This document shows, piece after piece, positions 1 to 8,195 of a stretch of DNA of 44,634 bases; within the stretch, counting starts at the first letter, position 1, and the number at the start of each line of letters is the position of its first letter. Under the pieces are notes generated by a model, which saw nothing but the letters and a program-made list of their open reading frames with translations, was not told the origin of the DNA and ran no database searches. The translations under genes and the position numbers were made by a program. Source of the stretch: Acidobacteriota bacterium (GTDB lineage: Bacteria > Acidobacteriota > Terriglobia > Bryobacterales > Bryobacteraceae); contig JACQZS010000232.1 in assembly GCA_016213725.1 (NCBI GenBank), forward strand, positions 1-44,634. Reading direction: 5' to 3'.

Positions 1-1
1 C

Positions 2-652
2 AACCAGTCCGACAAGAAGATCATCACCATCGAGGACCCCGTCGAATATCAGATGGACGGGATCAACCAGATCCACGTCAACACGCAGATTGGGCTCACC
101 TTCGCCACCGGCCTGCGCCACATTGTCCGGCAGGACCCCGACGTCATCATGGTGGGCGAAATCCGCGACCGCGAAACCGCAGACGTCGCCATCCGCTCCG
201 CCCTCACCGGCCACTTCGTCTACTCCACGCTCCACACCAACGACGCGCCCAGCGCCATCACCCGCCTCACCGATATGGGCGTGGAGAACTACCTCATCTG
301 TTCTTCGCTTGTCGCCGTGCTCGCCCAGCGCCTGGTGCGCCTCATCTGCCCGTTCTGCAAGCAGCCCGCCGGCGAGCGCCTCACCCCTCTGGGCCACACT
401 ATCCCCACCTTCCGCGGCGCCGGTTGCGAGCGCTGCTTCCACACCGGCTTCCTCGGCCGCGTCGGCATCTTCGAAATGATGGAGCTGAACGACGAGCTCC
501 GCAAGCTCATCATGGCCAACTCCGACGCTTCCGAGCTCACTTCCGCCGCCCGCCGCCATGGCATGCGCAACCTGCGCGAAGACGGCTGGCTGAAGGTTTC
601 CCAGGGCGTCACAACGGCCGAAGAAGTGATGCGCGTGACGCAGGAGTTCTAA
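2..652 (+). CDS. gspE: Type II secretion ATPase GspE, 3' part
   Basis: C-terminal 216 residues of the cytoplasmic hexameric ATPase that powers pseudopilus assembly; the gene begins upstream of the window. The visible part carries the Asp box ([11 protein letters not shown]), the Walker B segment [14 protein letters not shown], the His box YSTLHTNDA, and a zinc-finger pattern CPFCK...CERC characteristic of GspE/PilB ATPases. The Walker A motif lies outside. The segment stays in frame from base 2 to the TAA at 652. GspF follows after 9 bases, which fits an operon. PilB is the alternative, but the following pseudopilin set G-H-I-J-K and the secretin favour GspE. Confidence 0.96.
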   Translation, partial: NQSDKKIITIEDPVEYQMDGINQIHVNTQIGLTFATGLRHIVRQDPDVIMVGEIRDRETADVAIRSALTGHFVYSTLHTNDAPSAITRLTDMGVENYLICSSLVAVLAQRLVRLICPFCKQPAGERLTPLGHTIPTFRGAGCERCFHTGFLGRVGIFEMMELNDELRKLIMANSDASELTSAARRHGMRNLREDGWLKVSQGVTTAEEVMRVTQEF

Positions 653-661
653 AGCGGCGCC

Positions 662-1870
662 ATGACGGCTTACCATTTCAGGGCGGTGTCCGGCGACGGC
701 AAGAGCCGCACCGGCGTGCTGAATGCCCCCGATGAGAAGAAAGCCGCTCTGGAACTACGCCGGCAAGGCCTCATCCCGCTCTACGTCGGCCTCTCTCCGC
801 AGGGCCGCACCGAGTTCGCGATGCCGAAGCTCCAGCTCGGCAAGCGCCGCGACGTCCTCTATTTCACCCAGGAGATGTCCACGCTGCTCAGCGCCGGCAT
901 CCCGCTGGATCGCGCGCTGTCCATCGTCGGCGAGCTCAGCGAGCGGGCCGAGTTCCGCGCCCTCGTGCAGGACGTCCTGCGCACGGTGAAGGGCGGCCGC
1001 TCGCTGGCGGATGCCCTGGCGACCAAGTCCTCCCACTTCCCCGAAATCTACGTCAACATGGTGCGCGCCGGCGAGGCCTCCGGTTCGCTCTCGGCCATCT
1101 TCGAACGGCTCTCGGAATACGAGAAGACGCGCGACGAGCTGCGCGGCTACATCGTCAGCTCCATGGTCTACCCCGCGCTGCTCACCGTGGTCGGCCTCGG
1201 CTCCATCTTCGTGCTGATGTACTTCGTGGTGCCCCGCTTCGCCAGCGCCTTCACCGCATCCAACATGCGCGTGCCGGCCATGACACAGGCCCTGCTCGAC
1301 GTCTCCAACTGGGTTCGCGCCTACGGCCATTGGATGATCCTCGGCCTCATCGGCGCCATCGTCGCTTTTCGCCTCTACATCCGCACCGCCGAGGGCCGAT
1401 ACTGGTGGGACTCCGTCCGCCTCAAGCTGCCGCTGCTCGGCGACGCGCTGCGCAAAGCGCAGACCGCCCAGTTCACCCGCGCCATGGGTACCCTCATCGC
1501 CAACGGCGTTCCGCTGGTGCAGTCCCTTACCATTTCCAAGGGCATCATGACCAACCGCCGCATGGCGGATTCGCTCGAACTCGTCGCCCAGGGCGTCAAG
1601 CGCGGCGAGGGCATCTCCCAGCCGCTGGTCGCCACCGGCATGTTCCCGCCTCTCACCGCCCACCTGCTCTCCATCGGCGAGGAGACCGGCAAGCTCGACG
1701 CCATGTTTCTGCGCGCTGCCGACATCTACGATACCGACACGCGCGCCGCCATCAAGCGCTTCACCTCCCTCTTCGAGCCCCTGATCATCCTCATCATGGG
1801 CGTCGCCGTGGGTGTTCTGATCCTTTCCATGCTGCTGGCGATCAGCGGCATCAATGATATGGCCATGTAA
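662..1870 (+). CDS. gspF: Type II secretion inner-membrane platform protein GspF
   Basis: 402-residue polytopic platform protein that couples the GspE ATPase to pseudopilin insertion. It shows the duplicated T2SSF cytoplasmic domain: the first copy includes the segment with GGRSLADAL (about residues 111-119), the second lies around residues 265-365 with GEETGKLD. Hydrophobic segments lie at about 169-190, 223-240 and 373-395, the usual three-helix layout, and the length is normal. The N-terminal YHFRAVSGDGKSRTG is typical of the family. The stop codon TAA shares its last A with the ATG of gspG. No strong ribosome site is visible, so coupling to gspE is likely. Confidence 0.96.
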   Translation: MTAYHFRAVSGDGKSRTGVLNAPDEKKAALELRRQGLIPLYVGLSPQGRTEFAMPKLQLGKRRDVLYFTQEMSTLLSAGIPLDRALSIVGELSERAEFRALVQDVLRTVKGGRSLADALATKSSHFPEIYVNMVRAGEASGSLSAIFERLSEYEKTRDELRGYIVSSMVYPALLTVVGLGSIFVLMYFVVPRFASAFTASNMRVPAMTQALLDVSNWVRAYGHWMILGLIGAIVAFRLYIRTAEGRYWWDSVRLKLPLLGDALRKAQTAQFTRAMGTLIANGVPLVQSLTISKGIMTNRRMADSLELVAQGVKRGEGISQPLVATGMFPPLTAHLLSIGEETGKLDAMFLRAADIYDTDTRAAIKRFTSLFEPLIILIMGVAVGVLILSMLLAISGINDMAM

Positions 1871-2334
1871 TGATTGAGATGAACCAAGCCATGAACCGTC
1901 ACCGCACTCCTCGTAACCGCAGCCGCCGCGGCATCACGCTGATCGAGATGCTCGTCGTGCTCACCATCATCGCCCTCTTTGCTGCCTTGGTCGCACCCAA
2001 GATGCTGAGCAAGGGCGATACTGCACGCGTTACCGCCGCTCGCGCCCAGATCAACGCCTTTGGCACCGCGCTCGGCGCATACAAGCTCGACACCGGCCTC
2101 TACCCCAGCAACGAACTTGGCTTGCAGGGGTTGCGCACCCGCCCGCAGGGCCTCACCCAGTGGCAAGGCCCCTACCTGCCGCAGGACATTCCCGTCGATC
2201 CCTGGGGCCACCCCTACGTCTACAAGTACCCCGGCGAGCACGGTGACGAGCCCGACATCATCTCCTATGGCGCCGACGGACAACCCGGCGGCGAAGGCAT
2301 CATGGCCGACATCGTGAGCTGGAAAGCTCAGTAG
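1870..2334 (+). CDS. gspG: Major pseudopilin GspG
   Basis: 154-residue major pseudopilin forming the shaft of the secretion pseudopilus. A basic leader (RNRSRRG) is followed by the prepilin peptidase site G/ITLIEM with Glu at +5 and a hydrophobic helix (LVVLTIIALFAALVAP). The C-terminal region has the GspG signature: LGLQGL, the WQGPYLP and DPWGHPY blocks, and ISYGADGQPGGEG, which fits the calcium-binding loop region of this family. The ATG at 1870 overlaps the gspF stop by one base. Internal Met codons at 1879 and 1891 would also leave a workable leader, so the exact start is uncertain. Confidence 0.96.
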   Translation: MIEMNQAMNRHRTPRNRSRRGITLIEMLVVLTIIALFAALVAPKMLSKGDTARVTAARAQINAFGTALGAYKLDTGLYPSNELGLQGLRTRPQGLTQWQGPYLPQDIPVDPWGHPYVYKYPGEHGDEPDIISYGADGQPGGEGIMADIVSWKAQ

Positions 2335-2337
2335 GCC

Positions 2338-2865
2338 ATGCCGAGGGCCAGGCGCGCCGGCCGGCAGGCCGGCCTGACAATCCCCGGCCGGCAGGCCGGC
2401 TTGACAATAATGGAGATGCTCATCGTCGTGATGATCGTCTCCCTCATCGCCGGCCTCACCTTCCCCAGCGTCTCCTCCGGCCTCGAGTCTCTCCGCATGC
2501 GCTCCGCCGGCGATTCCGTCGCCGGCTTCCTCACTCAGGCCATGGCCCGCGTCGAACGCTCCCAGCAGCCCGTGGAGATCACACTCCGCAAACCCGGACA
2601 CCTCGAAATGCGCACGCCGGACCCCAAGTTCGCCAACTCCCTCGATCTGCCCGACGGCGTCACCATCCACCAGATTCTGCCTCGCATCCCCGTCGAAAAT
2701 GAGACCGCCCGCTCCATCATTTTCGCCCCCGGCGGCCTCTTTCCCCGCATCGGCATCGAGCTGCTCAACCGGCGCGGAGACCGCCGCCTCATCCGAATCG
2801 ATCCCATGGCCTCCGTGGCCGTCGTCGAAATCCCCGCCGAAAGCGTCTCTACAGAAGAGCGCTAA
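2338..2865 (+). CDS. gspH: Minor pseudopilin, GspH-like, with duplicated leader
   Basis: 175-residue minor pseudopilin. The mature region starts G/LTIMEMLIVVMIV with Glu at +5 and a hydrophobic helix, then a weakly conserved globular domain, as in GspH/FimT proteins; position between gspG and gspI supports GspH. The leader is odd: GRQAGLTIP is followed at once by GRQAGLTIM, an exact nine-codon tandem duplication at base level (2357-2381 and 2384-2408). Only the second copy has the required Glu, so cleavage is expected there. The start at 2338 is chosen because it gives a basic leader (MPRARRAG) and sits three bases after the gspG stop; an internal ATG at 2410 would remove the cleavage site. 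Confidence 0.88.
   Translation: MPRARRAGRQAGLTIPGRQAGLTIMEMLIVVMIVSLIAGLTFPSVSSGLESLRMRSAGDSVAGFLTQAMARVERSQQPVEITLRKPGHLEMRTPDPKFANSLDLPDGVTIHQILPRIPVENETARSIIFAPGGLFPRIGIELLNRRGDRRLIRIDPMASVAVVEIPAESVSTEER
2357..2408 (+). repeat. Tandem 25-base repeat in the pseudopilin leader
   Basis: Two copies (2357-2381 and 2384-2408) are identical except for one C/T difference, with a period of 27 bases, which keeps the reading frame. Each contains the inverted repeat GCCGGC-AG-GCCGGC. The duplication encodes the repeated prepilin processing region of the GspH-like protein. A slippage duplication or a small palindromic repeat insertion could have made it. Confidence 0.85.
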
Positions 2866-2870
2866 ACCTG

Positions 2871-3356
2871 ATGTCCGGCCGCCGCGGTTTCACCCTCCTG
2901 GAAGTGTTGGTCGCCACGCTGCTGATGGCGATTGCCGTCACCGGCGTGCTCGGCTCTTTGCGCACCTCCCTCTCCAACGCCGCCCGCCTCACCGATACTG
3001 AGCGCGGCGCCGCCCTCGCCCGCCGCCAGATGGACGAGCTCCTCGTCAATCGCCTGCTGCCGAAAGGCGTCCCCCTCGAAGGCCGCTTCATGCCCGAAAC
3101 CACCGGTGGCGTGGAGGCCGGGTGGAAGGCGCTGGTCCTCCCCTTTGAAGGGCAAACCACCATGCCCGGCCAGGTCCCGCCCGGCGGCACGCGCATGTTG
3201 GAGCGCATTCAACTTGAGGTCTGGTGGAAGCAGGGTAGCGTCCAACGCTCCATGCAACTCGTCGCTTACCGCGGCGCGCTGGTTCGCGCTGAAGACCTCC
3301 CACTCTTCGAACGGCTGAATGCCCAGCCTTCCAACGTCACCCCGCTAGGACAATGA
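2871..3356 (+). CDS. gspI: Minor pseudopilin GspI-like
   Basis: 161-residue minor pseudopilin. A short leader MSGRRG precedes the cleavage site G/FTLLEV (Glu at +5) and a hydrophobic helix LVATLLMAIAVTGVLGSL. GspI, J, K and H form the tip complex that nucleates the pseudopilus and contacts substrates. The segment ALARRQMDELL after the helix is typical of GspI. It is longer than the roughly 120-residue enterobacterial GspI, mostly by a C-terminal extension. The gene starts five bases after gspH and its stop overlaps the gspJ start by four bases (ATGA). Confidence 0.88.
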   Translation: MSGRRGFTLLEVLVATLLMAIAVTGVLGSLRTSLSNAARLTDTERGAALARRQMDELLVNRLLPKGVPLEGRFMPETTGGVEAGWKALVLPFEGQTTMPGQVPPGGTRMLERIQLEVWWKQGSVQRSMQLVAYRGALVRAEDLPLFERLNAQPSNVTPLGQ

Positions 3357-4090
3357 AACGGCGCTCCCAATCCGGCATGACCCTCATCGAGGTGCTGATC
3401 GCCATCACCCTCGTCAGTCTCCTCTCCGTGGCCATGCTCTTCGCCATCCGCTCCGGCATCTCCGCCATGGACGCCTCTCAGCGCCGCATGGCCTCCAATC
3501 GCCGCGCCGTCAGCGCGCAGCGCATCCTCTCGCAGCAGGTCGCCGGCTTCCTGCCAGTTAAGGCCAAGTGCGGCGCCTCGGTCGTCAGCGAAGGCGGGGG
3601 GCTGTTCCCGTTCTTTCAGGGAACACCCAGCGTCATGCGTTTTGTGACCACGTACTCTCTGGACGGCGCCGGCCGGGGCTTCCCCCAGGTGGTGGAACTC
3701 TTCATCCTGCCGGGCGAAAACGGCGCCGGTTTCCGCCTCGTGGTCAACGAAATCCCCTACACCGGCCCCGCCGGCGCCGGCTTCCTGTGTCTCCCTCCGC
3801 AGCCTGACCCAGTCACCGGCCTCTCCCTGGTCCGCTTCCCCGACCCCCAGCCCAGCCCGCGCACCTTCATCCTCGCCGACAAGCTCGCCTTCTGCCGCTT
3901 CCTCTACCTGCAGGCCATCGAACCCGAGCCAGACCACTGGGTCCCCGTCTGGACCAAGCTCGACTTCTGGCCCCGCGCTATCCGCGTCGAAATGGCTCCC
4001 CTGGAGCGCGATGCTTCCCGCATCCCGCCCATGACCTTCACCGGCCTCATCCGCCCCAACCGCATGGTCCATGAGCAATATGCGTATTAG
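3353..4090 (+). CDS. gspJ: Minor pseudopilin GspJ-like
   Basis: 245-residue minor pseudopilin of the tip complex. The leader MKRRSQSG is followed by MTLIEVLIAITLVSLLSVAML, with Glu at +5 of the mature chain. The region after the helix (ASNRRAVSAQRILSQQVAG) and the length fit GspJ, the largest of the Glu5-bearing minor pseudopilins. It overlaps gspI by four bases and gspK by twenty, so the three are presumably translated in concert and assembled as a GspI-J-K cap. Confidence 0.88.
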   Translation: MKRRSQSGMTLIEVLIAITLVSLLSVAMLFAIRSGISAMDASQRRMASNRRAVSAQRILSQQVAGFLPVKAKCGASVVSEGGGLFPFFQGTPSVMRFVTTYSLDGAGRGFPQVVELFILPGENGAGFRLVVNEIPYTGPAGAGFLCLPPQPDPVTGLSLVRFPDPQPSPRTFILADKLAFCRFLYLQAIEPEPDHWVPVWTKLDFWPRAIRVEMAPLERDASRIPPMTFTGLIRPNRMVHEQYAY

Positions 4091-5063
4091 ACGAAAAGGC
4101 GGCGCGCTGCTCATGGTTCTGTGGCTCTCGGCCGCGCTGGCCGCCATCGCCTTCTCGGTCGCCAGTCTCGTCCGCTCTGAAATCTCCCGCACCGACACCT
4201 CCATTGAGGGATTGCGCGCCTACTACCTGGCCTGCGGCGCCGCCGATCGCGCCGTCAACTACATGCTCTATGGCCCCGGCGCGCGCAATGAGGCGGGCGT
4301 CGCCCGCTGGTGGGAACCCGGCCAGCCCGTCATCCTGCTGCCGTTTCCAGAGGGCATGGCGGCCGTCGAGGTGATCCCCGAAAGTTCGAAGTTCAACATC
4401 AACACGGTCTCCGGGGAAGATCTTTTCAAGTTGCTGCTGGTGCTGGGTTTGCCCCCGGAGGCCGCGCAGCAGGCCTCGCAGGCCGTCCTCCATTGGCGGG
4501 GCGGCTCGCAAAGCACTCTCGACTCCATGTATTTGACCCGCGTTCCGTCTTTTCGCGCACCGCACGCGTCATTGGAACAGTTGGAAGAGCTGATGTCTGT
4601 CATGGGAATCACTCCCGAGCTTTACTACGGCGGTTACAGCCGGTCCCCAGAGGGCGCCCTCATGCCCCGTCCGGGCCTGCGCGATTGCGTTTCCGTCTTC
4701 AGCGGCGGCTCGCCGTTCGACATCAATACCGTCAGCCCGGCCGTCATGCTCGCCGTCGGCGCCCCGCCGATGGGCGTCGAAGCCGTGGTCAACCTCCGCC
4801 GCCAGGGGCGCATCCGCCAGATGGCCGCCGTCGCCCCCATGCTCGGACCCGCTGCCGGCCGCTTCCAAACCGGCGGCGACCTGATCTACACCTTGCGCGC
4901 CACCGCCCGCCTGCGCCGCCCGGACGGCCTGCTCTCTGACCTCCGCCGCACCGTGGCCATGACCGTCCAGCTTCAGAGCCAGACCTCTCCCGAGGGATTT
5001 CGTGTCCTCGCCTGGCAGGACAACGCGGCCGCCCCGCCATTGTTCAACGTATGGCCGAACTAA
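4071..5063 (+). CDS. gspK: Minor pseudopilin GspK (tip subunit)
   Basis: 330-residue tip pseudopilin. The N-terminus MSNMRIRRKG/GALLMVLWLSAALAAIAF is a prepilin-type leader with Met rather than Glu at +5; lack of Glu5 is the hallmark of GspK, which caps the pseudopilus. Two internal SAM/helix-hairpin-like repeats appear as FNINTVSGEDLFKLL (about residue 110) and FDINTVSPAVMLAVGA (about residue 222), a known GspK feature. The start overlaps gspJ by 20 bases; a second Met at 4080 is nearly as good and would shorten the overlap. Next, gspL starts 13 bases before this stop. Confidence 0.9.
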   Translation: MSNMRIRRKGGALLMVLWLSAALAAIAFSVASLVRSEISRTDTSIEGLRAYYLACGAADRAVNYMLYGPGARNEAGVARWWEPGQPVILLPFPEGMAAVEVIPESSKFNINTVSGEDLFKLLLVLGLPPEAAQQASQAVLHWRGGSQSTLDSMYLTRVPSFRAPHASLEQLEELMSVMGITPELYYGGYSRSPEGALMPRPGLRDCVSVFSGGSPFDINTVSPAVMLAVGAPPMGVEAVVNLRRQGRIRQMAAVAPMLGPAAGRFQTGGDLIYTLRATARLRRPDGLLSDLRRTVAMTVQLQSQTSPEGFRVLAWQDNAAAPPLFNVWPN

Positions 5064-6394
5064 GCGCACCCTTCCTCCGGCAGTTGTTCCGCTTCGGAAC
5101 AGGCGCCGGTATCGTCGCCGATGAGCGCGACCTCCACGTCTGCCTCACGCGCGTCCGTCCCAATGGCGCCCGCGTGCTGGCCACGCTCCTCATTGAGGAC
5201 TACCGCAACCGCCCCGCCGCCGAATGGGGCGCCGAATACGCCGCTTTCCTCAAAGCCAACTCGGCCGCGCACCTCGCCGCTCTCGTCGTCCTGCCCCGCT
5301 CGGAAGTCATCGTCCGCTACGTGCGCCTCCCCGGCGTCGCCGACGAGGACGCCCCGGCCGCCATCCGCTTTCAGATCGACTCCCTCCATCCCTTCCAGGA
5401 CGAGGAAGTCGCCAGCGACTTCCATCGCATCGGCCGCAGCGACACCTTCCTCGTCGCCCTCGCCCAAGGCTCCGCAATCGCTTTCTACACGTCCCTATTC
5501 GCCGAGGCGGGCATTCAACTCGCCGGCCTGACCTTCTCCGGCGGAGCCGTCTATCCGTCCATCCGCCTCTTCGCGCCCCCAGCCCGGCCGCTGCTCGCTG
5601 TCAAAGGTCTGCACGCCACCGCCGGCTCGCCGGTCGAAATCTACGGCGAAAGCGACTCCCATCCGGTCTTCTCCGCCGAGTTCGACATGCCCGTCGAGCG
5701 CGCCGTCGCCCTGGCCTCCGCCGAACTCCGCATCGAGCCCGGCACCGAAGCCCGCGACCTGGCAGATCTCCTCCCCGCCTGGCAGTCCGCCCCCGAGTCC
5801 TTCGATTTTTCCGACTCCGGCAAGTCCCGCTTCGCCCCGATCTGGGCCGCTTCCCTCGCCGCCGCGTGTCCCCGGCTCGGCTCGCCCGTCAATCTACTGC
5901 CCCTGGAGTTGCGCAAGTCCTCCTCCCGGGCCATGTACGTCCCCACGATTGTGCTGGCTTCCATCCTTGCCCTGCTCCTCGTGATCCTGCTTGGGCAGCG
6001 CTCCGTAATGCAGAGCCGCTATTCGGGCGTGCTTGAATCCGAGGTCGCCCGCCTCAGCCCGCACGCGGCAAAACTCGAAGCCCTGGACCGCAGAATCGCC
6101 ACCTCGAGCCTCAGAATCCAGCAGCTCGACCAGTTCCGCCAGCGCACCCGCTCGCACCTCGACATCGTTCTCGACCTGACGCAGATGCTGCCTCCGCCGG
6201 CCTACCTGATGTCCCTGCAGGTCAGCCCCAAGGAAGTCATCGTCGCCGGGGAGATCGAGCAGGCCGATACGCTTCTCAAGAAGCTCGACTCGTCTCCCCG
6301 CTTTGCGAACTCGGAGTTCACCATGCCGCTGGCGCGTACCGGCACCGGCGAGGTCTTCCGCATCCGCTCCACGCGCGAAGGGGGCCAGCCGTGA
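5051..6394 (+). CDS. gspL: Type II secretion assembly protein GspL, PilM-PilN-type fusion
   Basis: 447-residue protein. Residues 1 to about 278 form a cytoplasmic actin-like domain resembling PilM; the YVRLPGVADEDAPAAIRFQI block is typical. It is followed by a PilN-type motif NLLPLELR (about 281-288), one membrane helix (296-315), a heptad-like coiled region (about 325-375) and a periplasmic ferredoxin-like domain containing YLMSLQVSPKEVIVAGEI. GspL recruits GspE to the membrane and pairs with GspM and GspC. Here the T4P-like PilM and PilN parts are visibly joined in one chain. Overlaps of 13 bases with gspK and 4 with the next gene support coupling. Confidence 0.87.
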   Translation: MAELSAPFLRQLFRFGTGAGIVADERDLHVCLTRVRPNGARVLATLLIEDYRNRPAAEWGAEYAAFLKANSAAHLAALVVLPRSEVIVRYVRLPGVADEDAPAAIRFQIDSLHPFQDEEVASDFHRIGRSDTFLVALAQGSAIAFYTSLFAEAGIQLAGLTFSGGAVYPSIRLFAPPARPLLAVKGLHATAGSPVEIYGESDSHPVFSAEFDMPVERAVALASAELRIEPGTEARDLADLLPAWQSAPESFDFSDSGKSRFAPIWAASLAAACPRLGSPVNLLPLELRKSSSRAMYVPTIVLASILALLLVILLGQRSVMQSRYSGVLESEVARLSPHAAKLEALDRRIATSSLRIQQLDQFRQRTRSHLDIVLDLTQMLPPPAYLMSLQVSPKEVIVAGEIEQADTLLKKLDSSPRFANSEFTMPLARTGTGEVFRIRSTREGGQP

Positions 6395-6984
6395 TCCTGC
6401 CCGCGCTCTCCCGTCGCGACCGCAACGCCCTCGCCGCTCTGGGTATCTGCGCCGTTGTCTTCGGCGCCGTCTATTTCTGGCCCTCCGGCGACTCTTCCAC
6501 CGTCGGCGCCGTCCACTCCATCCCGGTGGAGGAGAAGCGCGTGGCGCGTCTCCGCCGTCTGGCGGCGGCCGTTCCCGGACGCCAGGCCATCCTCACGAAA
6601 GTCGATCAGGAACTCGCCGCCCGAGAGAAGGGCATCATCCACGCCGAAACCGCCCCCCAGGCGCAGGCGCAACTCCTTCAAATCGTCCGCCGCGTGGCCC
6701 AGGCCCAGAACCCTCCCGTTGTCTTCAAAGGCGCTGAGTTTGCGCCTCCGCGGCAGTTCGGCGACGCTTACGGCGAAGTCGTCATGACCGTCAGCCTCGA
6801 ATGCGGTATCGAGCAGGTCGTCAACTTCCTGGCCGACATCAGCAATCAGCCGGAAGTGGTCTCTGTCTCCGACCTTCAAATCAACCAGGTCGCATCCAAA
6901 ATGAAGCTCCTGCCCGTGCGGGTCACCTTCACCGGCGTCGTGCCCCGCAAGCTCGTTCCCGCCAAGAAGGAGAGCTCGTTTTGA
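6391..6984 (+). CDS. gspM: GspM/PilO-like inner-membrane assembly protein
   Basis: 197-residue bitopic protein: short cytoplasmic tail, one helix (about 14-31, ALGICAVVFGAVYFW), coiled stretch (about 46-95), and a periplasmic ferredoxin-like domain with VNFLADISNQPEVVSVSDLQI, as in PilO and GspM. It is expected to dimerise with GspL. The start is the GTG at 6391, which overlaps the gspL TGA stop (GTGA); no in-frame ATG lies near, and this start gives an arginine-rich cytoplasmic tail just before the helix. Its stop overlaps a TTG start in the same way. Sequence conservation in this family is low, so the name rests on topology and gene order. Confidence 0.8.
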   Translation: MILPALSRRDRNALAALGICAVVFGAVYFWPSGDSSTVGAVHSIPVEEKRVARLRRLAAAVPGRQAILTKVDQELAAREKGIIHAETAPQAQAQLLQIVRRVAQAQNPPVVFKGAEFAPPRQFGDAYGEVVMTVSLECGIEQVVNFLADISNQPEVVSVSDLQINQVASKMKLLPVRVTFTGVVPRKLVPAKKESSF

Positions 6985-7709
6985 GGCGCAATCTCATCGC
7001 GATCAACCTTCTCCTGGCGGTTCTCATCGGGCTGGCCGGCTACCAGATTCGGAATCAGTATCTGGAACAGCTCCGCCGGCAGAAGGAGTTCATGAGCGCC
7101 CCTGCCCCGGCCGCTCCTCCTCCCGTGGTCCAGATCCCTCCGCCGCACAGCCAGATCTCCGCCGCCAACTACATCGCCGTGGCCGCTCAGCTGGTCTTCA
7201 GCAAGGACCGCAACCCCACCGTCACCATCGAAGTGGCGCCGGTCAAACCCATGCCTCCGCTGCCGCGCTACTACGGCGTGATGAACTTCGGCACGCCGCG
7301 CGTCATCCTGGCCGCCGCCTCCGGCCAGCGCCAGAAATCCTACTCCGCCGGAGAGACTGTCGGCGAATTTAAGCTCGTCAGCATCGCCCAATCCGGCCTC
7401 GTCTTCGAGTGGGACGGCAAAACCGTCAACGCCTCCTACGCCGACATCATCGACCGCTCCGCCCCGCAGCAGGAATCGTCGGCTCCCCAGTCGTCCTCCG
7501 CCCCGGCGCCGTCAGCCGCGAAGACCGTCAGCTCCGTCACCTCCGTCTCTTCCGCCGACGCCAGTAAGCCCGGCCTCGAAACGGGCACCGGCATCAAGGC
7601 CTGCCAGCCCGGTGACTCCAGTCCCGCCGGCAGCGTGGTGGACGGCTACCGGAAACTCGTCACCGAAACGCCCTTCGGCAAGAGCTGCCGCTGGGAGAAG
7701 GTCAACTAA
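6981..7709 (+). CDS. gspC: GspC/PilP-like type II secretion subunit
   Basis: 242-residue protein with an N-terminal membrane helix (about 4-21), a Pro/Ala linker, and a beta-rich module at about 93-157 (YYGVMNFGTPRVILAA ... GEFKLVSIAQSGLVFEW) that matches the homology region of GspC and the PilP fold, the module contacting the secretin N0 domain. A Ser/Pro-rich linker leads to a C-terminal tail with two cysteines (C208, C236) and the motif TPFGKSCRW, similar to motifs in the next gene. The start is the TTG at 6981, which overlaps the upstream stop (TTGA) and places the helix directly at the N-terminus; upstream codons in this frame belong to gspM. Confidence 0.75.
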   Translation: MRRNLIAINLLLAVLIGLAGYQIRNQYLEQLRRQKEFMSAPAPAAPPPVVQIPPPHSQISAANYIAVAAQLVFSKDRNPTVTIEVAPVKPMPPLPRYYGVMNFGTPRVILAAASGQRQKSYSAGETVGEFKLVSIAQSGLVFEWDGKTVNASYADIIDRSAPQQESSAPQSSSAPAPSAAKTVSSVTSVSSADASKPGLETGTGIKACQPGDSSPAGSVVDGYRKLVTETPFGKSCRWEKVN

Positions 7710-7751
7710 CCCATGCGTCAACGCATCGCCACAACTCAGAAGGTTTCTGCC

Positions 7752-8180
7752 ATGACTTCCAAACTCATCCTTGCCGCCTCCCTCTCCGTCCTTAGCCTCC
7801 TGGCCCAAAAGGCTCCGCAGAGCGCTCCGGCCGCCAAGCCCGCCGCCAAGGCCGTCAGTGGCCTCCCGGCCAACGCCGAGAAGCTCGGCGAAGGAACCTA
7901 CCGCGTCAAGGACTCCGCCGGTAAGACCTGGATCTATACGCAATCGCCGTTCGGCTATTCCCGCAAAGAGGAAGGCGCGGCTCCCGCCGTTCCCGCTCGT
8001 TCCGCCGCGGCTATCACCATCCGCGCCGTGGAAGTGACCAAGGACAGCGTTCGCTTCGAGCGCGATACTCCGTTTGGCAAGGCCGCCTGGACCAAGCCGC
8101 TCGACAATCTGGAAGAGGCGGAAAAAACCGCCCTGGAGAAGTTTCGGGCGGACTCGCAGCAACCGGGCGAGAAGAAGTAG
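7752..8180 (+). CDS. Small exported protein of the secretion operon, function unknown
   Basis: 142-residue protein not recognised as a named family. A leader MTSKLILAASLSVLSLLAQK looks like a signal peptide with possible cleavage near residue 18-24, then an Ala/Pro/Lys linker. Two related motifs follow, SPFGYS (65-70) and TPFGKAAW (106-113), which echo the C-terminal TPFGKSCRW of the preceding GspC-like protein. The start at 7752 is preferred over the ATG at 7713 because it puts the hydrophobic leader at the N-terminus and has AGAAGG eight bases upstream. Lying between the GspC-like gene and the secretin, it may be an accessory such as a pilotin or a periplasmic connector; that is inference only. 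Confidence 0.8.
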   Translation: MTSKLILAASLSVLSLLAQKAPQSAPAAKPAAKAVSGLPANAEKLGEGTYRVKDSAGKTWIYTQSPFGYSRKEEGAAPAVPARSAAAITIRAVEVTKDSVRFERDTPFGKAAWTKPLDNLEEAEKTALEKFRADSQQPGEKK

Positions 8181-8195
8181 CTGTAGGAGCAACCA

